DNA of 11,370 nucleotides from a bacterium. Lineage in GTDB: Bacteria; Chloroflexota; Dormibacteria; UBA8260; Bog-877. Location of the stretch: NCBI GenBank assembly GCA_021802115.1, contig JAKABA010000124.1:1-11370 (forward strand), given 5' to 3'. Both the position numbers and the translations under genes were made by a program. Under the pieces are notes generated by a model. The model made no database searches. It saw only the letters and a program-made list of their open reading frames with translations, and was not told the DNA's origin. This document shows positions 7,955 to 11,370 of this stretch, piece by piece. How positions within the stretch are numbered: position 1 is the stretch's first letter; the number at the start of each line of letters is the position of its first letter.

Positions 7955-9298
7955 ATGTCCGCAGTTCCAGCGATCGCCCCGCCCCCGGCCCGCAGCCAGA
8001 TCGGCTTCCCGCCGGTCCCGCAGAGCCCGAAGGAGGCGGGCCTGCCCTTCTCCTTCATCTGCGATCTGGTCCTGAAGATCCTCTACTTCAATGGCAGCAT
8101 GCTCGGCCGCGACCTCGCGCGCCATGCCTGCCTCCCCTGGGTCATGGTCTCCGACGCCATCAAGTTCCTGTCCGACGAGGGGTACTGCGGGACCACCGGT
8201 ATCCGGGGGGCGGTGGGCGGCGACGAAGGGTTCGCCGAGGGTCTGCAGTACGCGATCAGCAGCTCCGGGCGGCAGCGGGCGCGCGAGTTGATCGAGATCA
8301 GCCAGTACGCCGGGCCGGCGCCGGTGCCGCTGGAGGTGTACGCCGCGGTCGCTCGCCACCAGGGGCGCACCGCGCCGATGGTGACCCATCAGCTGCTGCG
8401 AGCCGCCCTCGACCACCTGGTTCTGCCCCCGAGCGTGATGAATCGCCTCGGTCCAGCCTTGGGAGCGCGCCAATCGATCTTCCTCTACGGCCCCCCGGGC
8501 AACGGCAAGAGCACGATCGCCGCCGCCTGCGCCACCCTGCTCGGAGACCCGATCTTCGTCCCCCACGCCATCTACGTGAAGGGTGAGGTGATCCGAATCT
8601 TCGACCCGGTCCACCACAAGCCCGTCCCCGCGGAGCTGCCCCCGCATGACACCCGATGGGCGTTCTGCACCCGGCCGGTGGTGATCGCCGGCGGTGAGCT
8701 CACCGGCCGCGAGCTGGAGCTCAGCTTCGACTCCAAGGTGGGGTTCTACGAGGCCTCGCTGCAGCTCAAGGCCAACGGCGGTCTGTTCTTGGTCGACGAC
8801 TTCGGCCGCCAGCAGCTGAGCCCCCAGGACCTGCTGAATCGCCTCATCGTCCCCCTCGAGGCGGGCTACGACTACCTGAATATCTCCCGGGCCGGGACCA
8901 CGGTCCAGGTTCCCTTCACCGAGATCCTGATTCTCTCCACCAATCTGCGGCCCAAGGAGCTGGTGGATGACGCCTTCCTGCGCCGGATCCGCTACAAGGT
9001 CGAAGTTCCCAATCCTGGGGTGGTGGAGTACGGGAGGATTTTCCGCCGGGCCTGCGAGAGCATGGGGCTGCCGTTCGATCCCGAGGCGGTCGCCTACCTT
9101 TTGGACGAGCACTATCGCAAGCAGAACCGGCCGATGCATGGCTGCGAGCCCAGAGACATCCTGGAGCACCTGGTTCACGCCGCCGCGTACTTTGGGGTCG
9201 AGCCACGGCTGACCCCGGAACTCCTGGACCACGCCGTCTCCGCCTACTTCGCCAACCTCGACGAGGCCGACGGCATCCCCGTCCCAGCGGCGCACTGA
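7955..9298 (+). CDS. AAA-family ATPase with N-terminal winged-helix-like region, role unknown
   Basis: 447 residues from the ATG at 7955. Residues 1-28 are a Pro/Ala-rich linker. About 30-115 looks like a winged-helix module: helices FSFICDLVLKILYF, GRDLARHACLPWVMVSDAIKFLSDEG, then a wing-like YAISSSGRQRARELI. SQYAGPAPVPLEVY (117-129) bridges to the ATPase core. Walker A is GPPGNGKST (179-187), Walker B LFLVDDF (277-283), sensor 1 LSTN with Asn330, and candidate arginine fingers in DDAFLRRI (Arg343/344). EPRDIL (398-403) sits where a sensor-2 helix would be. The expected Walker B second acid is Asp282 (DD, not DE). Similar stand-alone ATPases occur in several high-GC and soil phyla, but I know of no proven function. 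It is monocistronic here, divergent from a PBP gene, and followed by two hairpins. It has no membrane segment. Confidence 0.85.
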   Translation: MSAVPAIAPPPARSQIGFPPVPQSPKEAGLPFSFICDLVLKILYFNGSMLGRDLARHACLPWVMVSDAIKFLSDEGYCGTTGIRGAVGGDEGFAEGLQYAISSSGRQRARELIEISQYAGPAPVPLEVYAAVARHQGRTAPMVTHQLLRAALDHLVLPPSVMNRLGPALGARQSIFLYGPPGNGKSTIAAACATLLGDPIFVPHAIYVKGEVIRIFDPVHHKPVPAELPPHDTRWAFCTRPVVIAGGELTGRELELSFDSKVGFYEASLQLKANGGLFLVDDFGRQQLSPQDLLNRLIVPLEAGYDYLNISRAGTTVQVPFTEILILSTNLRPKELVDDAFLRRIRYKVEVPNPGVVEYGRIFRRACESMGLPFDPEAVAYLLDEHYRKQNRPMHGCEPRDILEHLVHAAAYFGVEPRLTPELLDHAVSAYFANLDEADGIPVPAAH

Positions 9299-9343
9299 CC
9301 GACCCGCGCACCCAGCCCCACGCCGCCGACACTGAGGCAGGGT

Positions 9344-9381
9344 GAGAGCTGGGCGCAGATGGAGACCGGTCTGCGCCTCTC
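9344..9381 (+). terminator. Hairpin downstream of the ATPase gene
   Basis: GGCGCAGA (9352-9359) pairs with TCTGCGCC (9370-9377) around a 10-base loop, an 8-bp perfect stem. GAGA/TCTC bases further out can extend it across a bulge. It begins about 50 bases after the ATPase stop. There is no U-run, only TCTCCC, so it is a probable but not textbook terminator. Confidence 0.5.
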
Positions 9382-9409
9382 CCATGGAACGGCGCCCCCA
9401 GGTACGGCG

Positions 9410-9441
9410 CGATGCGGGAGTCCACATCCCGAGACGCATCG
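9410..9441. other. Second strong hairpin in the gene-free stretch after the ATPase
   Basis: CGATGCG (9410-9416) and CGCATCG (9435-9441) make a perfect 7-bp stem, with an inner GGA/TCC pairing (9417-9419 with 9427-9429) and a 5-base bulge on one side. It follows the first hairpin by 28 bases. It could be part of a double terminator or a small structured RNA. Apart from these two hairpins I see no supported gene in the stretch 9299-9606. Confidence 0.4.
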
Positions 9442-9675
9442 GGTGGGCCGACCGAGTGGTCCCCCGGGCGCGCATGGCAACTTCGCCACTGGCGGAGGAC
9501 CGGTGCCCCAGGGCCGCGAACTGTGAGGGCCGGACCGAGATTCGTGACGGCGGAAGGCATGCCGGCAAGACCCTCGGGCCACGGTTCGGGGTGGCGACTG
9601 GGATCTGGAAGGAGGGCCCATGGCGAGCCACCCGACCGAGGAGCGGTCGACCAATACGTCAATGTGGCCACTGAT

Positions 9676-9684
9676 ATGGAAGGG
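9676..9684. repeat. Subterminal inverted repeat, right end of the IS
   Basis: ATGGAAGGG, perfect inverted partner of 11106-11114. One base separates it from the outer TGA at 9672-9674. Joining the ends through one TGA would give a near-palindromic circle junction with a 6-base centre (GTTGAT). Confidence 0.6.
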
Positions 9685-9686
9685 GT

Positions 9687-9692
9687 TGTCAA
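9687..9692 (-). promoter_or_regulatory. Outward -35-like TTGACA in the IS right end
   Basis: The - strand reads TTGACA here, pointing out of the element next to the right-end inverted repeat. Circularised IS110-family elements are known to build a junction promoter from a -35 in one end and a -10 in the other. I do not see a good -10 at 16-18 bases across the predicted junction, so the function is uncertain. Confidence 0.35.
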
Positions 9693-9740
9693 GTGGGACG
9701 AAGAGGAAGGCGCAGTCGAGGTCAAATGAACAGCGACGGT

Positions 9741-9878
9741 TGTCACCCTGATATTCGCGGGTCGGCTGGGCCGGTGCCGCATGACAGTGATTCGTCGCCG
9801 AGCTGCCTCTGACTTGGAGCGCGGGTTGGGTACCGCAAAGTGGCATCGAGGGTTCTCGGCTCAAGTAGCCGACCTCGA
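9741..9878 (-). ncRNA. Putative bridge/seeker guide RNA of the IS1111-type element
   Basis: Reading the - strand away from the recombinase stop (9906), three hairpins follow in series. SL1, 9878-9846: outer TCGAGG/CCTCGA, 4-base bulge, inner TCGGCT/AGCCGA, 5-base loop. SL2, 9844-9805: GCC/GGC, ACTT/AAGT, internal loop, GCGG/CCGC, 8-base loop. SL3, 9786-9741: TGTCA/TGACA, an 11-base one-sided loop, GCGG/CCGC, CGGC/GCCG, 3-base loop. This matches the known order of a bridge RNA: a 5' stem-loop, then two guide loops. On the 3' arm of SL2, CCAAGTCA (9817-9810) is complementary to TGACTTGG at the left-end junction (11117-11124). On its 5' arm, GCCACT equals the right-end flank 9667-9672. On the 3' arm of SL3, the RNA is complementary to CTGATAT at 9671-9677. 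The ends of the RNA are not defined. Confidence 0.6.
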
Positions 9879-9905
9879 CCGCGTCTTCCTCAATCGCCGA
9901 GGAGA

Positions 9906-11012
9906 TCAAGCTGTGGGTGCCTCCACCACCTGTCCGATGGACCAGACGAAGCCAGCGAGTTCACGGGCGACAGCGGTCACCGCCTTCTGCCGTCCCAAGC
10001 GCCCACCGAGGTGGCGGTACTTGTGGTGGAGGCGGAGCTGGCAGCGCCAGCTGATGTCGACCACTTCTGGGGCCAGGCCAGCCTGTCGTTGTCGCAAGCC
10101 GGGCGCGACGTTGGGCTGCAGCCGAGCATGGTGGGCGGCCTCGACCAGGACATGGCGTACCAGCCGGTTGCCCGTCTTGGTGATGTGGCCTCGCCGCCGG
10201 GTGGCACCGCTGGAGTGTTCGCCGGGCACCAGCCCTGCGTAGGCCATGAACTCGGCCGCACGCTGGAAGCGGCGCAGGTCGCCCACCTCGGCCACGATGG
10301 TGACTGCGGTCAGAAACCCCACTCCGCGCAGCCCCTGCAACGCCCGCAGTAACTCTCGCTGAGGTCCCTCAGCAGCGCACTCCACCAGCGCCGCCTCCAG
10401 TCGGCGCACCCTCTCCCCGGCCGTTCTGACTGTCGCCAAATAGTCGTCGAACGTGACTCGGGCTGCCGTCTCATGGAAGGTGAGCGTGTTGAGCCAGCTC
10501 TGGTGCTTGGCCGACCACGCTCGCCCCAGCACCGGCGGCGCGGTGATCCCCTGGCGCAGCAGAAACTTGCTCAGCCGGTGGCGAGCCCGCAGGTGGTCCA
10601 CCCGAGCGTCGTCGCGAGCCCGCACCAGGTCCCGTAGTGACTCTTGCGCCTCATCCGGGATCCAGACTGGGGTCAGATCTCCACTGCGCAACAGGCGGGC
10701 CAGCTGGATCGCGTCCCGCCGATCCGTCTTGATCCGGTCGCCTGGTCGCTTGGGCATCAGCGAGGGCGCGATCACCATGTTCTGCACTCCCAGCTGGACC
10801 AGCTGGCGATGCAACGGGTACCCCGTGGGTCCGGCCTCATAGGCCGAGACCAGCTTGGCCTCCCGGCCCAAGGTCTTCACCAATCGCCGCACCGCTCCGG
10901 GGTCGTTGTCAATGCTGCCGTACTCCGTCACCGTCCCGTCGGTGTCCGCCACCGCGACCTGAATGGCCGCCTTGCTGACATCCAGTCCCACGTATCGGAT
11001 ACGCTCATCCAT
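9906..11012 (-). CDS. IS110-family transposase/recombinase (DEDD + Ser)
   Basis: 368 residues from the ATG at 11012. GGAGG (read on - strand at 11025-11021) lies 8 bases before it; a GTG at 11027 in the same frame would put that Shine-Dalgarno inside the gene, so the ATG is preferred. The N-terminal RuvC-like DEDD domain shows YVGLDVSK with Asp11, AYEAGPTGY with Glu59, and IKTDRRDA with Asp97 and Asp100. A coiled helical linker follows (about 120-215), then a helix-hairpin-helix-like LQGLRGVGFLTAVTIVAEVG (226-245), and the transposase_20 domain LVPGEHSSGATRRRGHITKTGN (261-282) with the catalytic Ser at 267/268. The C-terminus has the usual AVARELAGFVW. All catalytic residues are present and the frame is intact, so the enzyme may be active. 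It carries out strand exchange directed by a guide RNA in this family. Confidence 0.96.
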   Translation of the reverse strand: MDERIRYVGLDVSKAAIQVAVADTDGTVTEYGSIDNDPGAVRRLVKTLGREAKLVSAYEAGPTGYPLHRQLVQLGVQNMVIAPSLMPKRPGDRIKTDRRDAIQLARLLRSGDLTPVWIPDEAQESLRDLVRARDDARVDHLRARHRLSKFLLRQGITAPPVLGRAWSAKHQSWLNTLTFHETAARVTFDDYLATVRTAGERVRRLEAALVECAAEGPQRELLRALQGLRGVGFLTAVTIVAEVGDLRRFQRAAEFMAYAGLVPGEHSSGATRRRGHITKTGNRLVRHVLVEAAHHARLQPNVAPGLRQRQAGLAPEVVDISWRCQLRLHHKYRHLGGRLGRQKAVTAVARELAGFVWSIGQVVEAPTA

Positions 11013-11040
11013 GGGGTCGGCCTCCACAACGATGTAGCTC

Positions 11041-11070
11041 TGCTCGGGGCGAGCTTCGGCCCCTCGAGCA
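11041..11070 (-). other. Bulged hairpin in the short left end, before the recombinase start
   Basis: TGCTCGGGGC (11041-11050) pairs with GCCCC-T-CGAGCA (11059-11070) with one bulged base and a short loop, 28 bases upstream of the recombinase start codon. It could modulate expression of the recombinase, or be part of recombinase-binding DNA at the left end. It is too short by itself to be a full guide RNA. Confidence 0.35.
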
Positions 11071-11105
11071 ACCTACGGTGCTCGTTGGGCCGGCCCCTAC
11101 GCCTG

Positions 11106-11114
11106 CCCTTCCAT
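11106..11114. repeat. Subterminal inverted repeat, left end of the IS
   Basis: CCCTTCCAT, inverted partner of 9676-9684. Two bases (GT) separate it from the outer TGA at 11117-11119. With the next base pair allowed one mismatch the similarity extends to CCCTTCCATRT on both ends. Confidence 0.6.
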
Positions 11115-11216
11115 GTTGACTTGGGGACTCTACGCCGAAACGTGCCGAGCCGCGACCGGGCGGTTAGGGATCTGTGATCAGTGCAAAGGGGCCGACGAAA
11201 ACAGCGTGCCACGAAC

Positions 11217-11234
11217 GCCCGCCGTAGGCCGGGC
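11217..11234 (+). other. Hairpin just upstream of the group II intron boundary
   Basis: GCCCGCC (11217-11223) pairs with GG-C-CGGGC (11227-11234, one bulged C) around a GTA loop. Its foot is 11 bases before the intron's first base. Some bacterial group II introns (class C) insert a short distance after a stem-loop, so this could be the recognition element. It may also be coincidental in GC-rich DNA. Confidence 0.35.
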
Positions 11235-11245
11235 AAGGGCTGCAC

Positions 11246-11370
11246 GTGTGCCCAGATAAGGACCGATCGACCAGCGGATGTGAGTTCCGCCCGGGCAAGC
11301 CACCAGAGGAGCCCGGTAGTCAACCTCCGGCGTTCGTAGAGATCCGGGCGTCGAAGCGAGGAGAAGCAAA
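11246..11370 (+). mobile_element. Group II intron, 5' end (truncated by window)
   Basis: From 11246 the sequence reads GTGTGCCCAGATAAGG, which carries the GUGYG 5' splice-site consensus and is nearly the same as the start of well-known bacterial group II introns such as Ll.LtrB (GUGCGCCCAGAUAGGG, from memory). Two adjacent hairpins follow, as expected in domain I: GCGGA/TCCGC (11274-11278 with 11286-11290) and CCGGGC/GCCCGG (11291-11296 with 11311-11316). The later GTAGTCAACCTCCGGCG and GTCGAAGCGAGGAG stretch also feels familiar from domain I of such introns. The rest of domain I, the reverse transcriptase/maturase gene and domains V-VI would lie beyond 11370. The 5' exon ends in GGGCTGCAC. 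Confidence 0.7.

Larger units (their letters stand above)
9672..11119 (-). mobile_element. IS110-family insertion sequence, IS1111-type
   Basis: One recombinase gene fills most of the element, read on the - strand. Boundaries are inferred from three signs. TGA occurs at 9672-9674 and 11117-11119 as the presumed shared core. A 9-bp perfect inverted repeat sits just inside it (ATGGAAGGG at 9676-9684, CCCTTCCAT at 11106-11114). The left end upstream of the recombinase is short (about 105 bases) while the right end downstream is long (234 bases). Short left end, long right end and subterminal inverted repeats are the known layout of the IS1111 subgroup. Length is about 1,445 bp counting one core, normal for the family (roughly 1.2-1.6 kb). 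IS110-family elements insert by a Ser-assisted DEDD recombinase through a circular intermediate and make no conventional target duplication. Confidence 0.75.
9620..11259 (+). pseudogene. Candidate small ORF split by the IS and then by the group II intron
   Basis: GGAAGGAGGG (9607-9616), a strong Shine-Dalgarno, stands 3 bases before the ATG at 9620. As it stands, the frame reads 43 codons into the IS and stops at 9749-9751. If the IS is removed at its TGA repeat (9671 joined to 11117), the same frame stays open for 60 codons up to the group II intron boundary at 11245, and would stop only inside intron sequence (TAA 11257-11259). The restored product begins MASHPTEERSTNTSMWP and holds a Cys cluster (ETCRAATG, then CDQC). 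I do not recognise it. Codon third positions are less GC-biased than in the neighbours. It may be chance: another frame (from 9412) also stays open across the restored site, to 11177. Confidence 0.3.

Noticed and set aside
7316..9631. A 771-codon open frame on the - strand across the PBP N-terminus and the whole ATPase gene
   Set aside because: It is antisense to two genes with clear catalytic motifs. Its product is rich in Gly/Arg/Asp/His low-complexity stretches typical of high-GC shadow frames, and no domain is recognisable.
9671..9754. The two copies of CTGATAT (9671-9677, 9748-9754) as an ordinary direct repeat or target duplication
   Set aside because: One copy lies inside the element in a hairpin loop, so it is not a target duplication. 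A guide-to-end match explains it better.
9244..9909. Long - strand frame directly downstream of the recombinase, and a second one at 8916-9782
   Set aside because: They run across the IS boundary, the guide-RNA hairpins and the end of the ATPase gene, with no recognisable domain.
11013..11027. GTG at 11027 as the recombinase start
   Set aside because: The only good Shine-Dalgarno (11021-11025) overlaps it and is properly spaced for the ATG at 11012, which also gives the usual family N-terminus.
9412..11177. Alternative frame from ATG 9412 that would continue through the restored empty site to the TGA at 11175-11177
   Set aside because: No ribosome site precedes it, and composition is Arg/Gly/Pro-rich like a shadow frame. 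It is kept only as a caveat for the small ORF from 9620.
11246..11370. A GTG-led reading frame (VCPDKDRSTSGCEFRPG...) and a Shine-Dalgarno GAGGAG at 11358-11363 suggesting a gene starting just past the window
   Set aside because: The sequence matches the 5' end of a group II intron from its first base, so both are better explained as intron RNA.
1..11370. CRISPR array, tRNA or rRNA genes
   Set aside because: No regularly spaced repeats, no CCA-ending cloverleaf and no rRNA-like conserved blocks were seen.

Overview
The window is about 11.4 kb of very high-GC bacterial DNA. Codons end mostly in G or C, and long antisense open frames are common, as expected at this base composition. The host cannot be fixed from sequence alone. 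The gene styles (a class A penicillin-binding protein, an AAA ATPase with an N-terminal winged-helix-like region, an M20/DUF885 peptidase operon) would suit a Chloroflexota/Dormibacterota-type or actinobacterial genome; this is inference.

Bases 2-5534, + strand: a catabolic cluster. A 5'-truncated RraA/HMG-aldolase-like protein is followed, after a 150-base gap with a hairpin and a -10-like TACAAT, by a tightly packed run: SDR oxidoreductase, M20 metallo-dipeptidase (23-base overlap), DUF885 zinc-peptidase-like protein (ATGA overlap) and an AstE/AspA-type zinc deacylase with a near-perfect Shine-Dalgarno. Together they look like uptake-linked breakdown of small peptides or N-acyl amino acids, with the SDR and RraA proteins acting on downstream keto or hydroxy acids. 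The substrate is unknown.

Bases 5541-9441: a strong hairpin separates this operon from a convergent class A PBP gene on the - strand (5590-7728). A 226-base divergent spacer then leads to a + strand AAA ATPase (7955-9298), followed by two strong hairpins.

Bases 9442-11370: an accessory region. An IS110-family (IS1111-type) insertion sequence can be delimited to about 9672-11119 by a TGA direct repeat and a 9-bp subterminal inverted repeat, with a DEDD/Ser recombinase on the - strand. Its 234-base non-coding right end, downstream of the recombinase, folds into three consecutive hairpins. Loop segments of the second and third match the DNA at the element's two junctions, as expected of a bridge/seeker guide RNA. 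This is the most interesting signal in the window. About 125 bases beyond the IS, at 11246, the sequence changes to what looks like the 5' end of a group II intron (GTGTGCCCAG start) that runs off the window. The two elements together appear to split a small Shine-Dalgarno-led reading frame starting at 9620.
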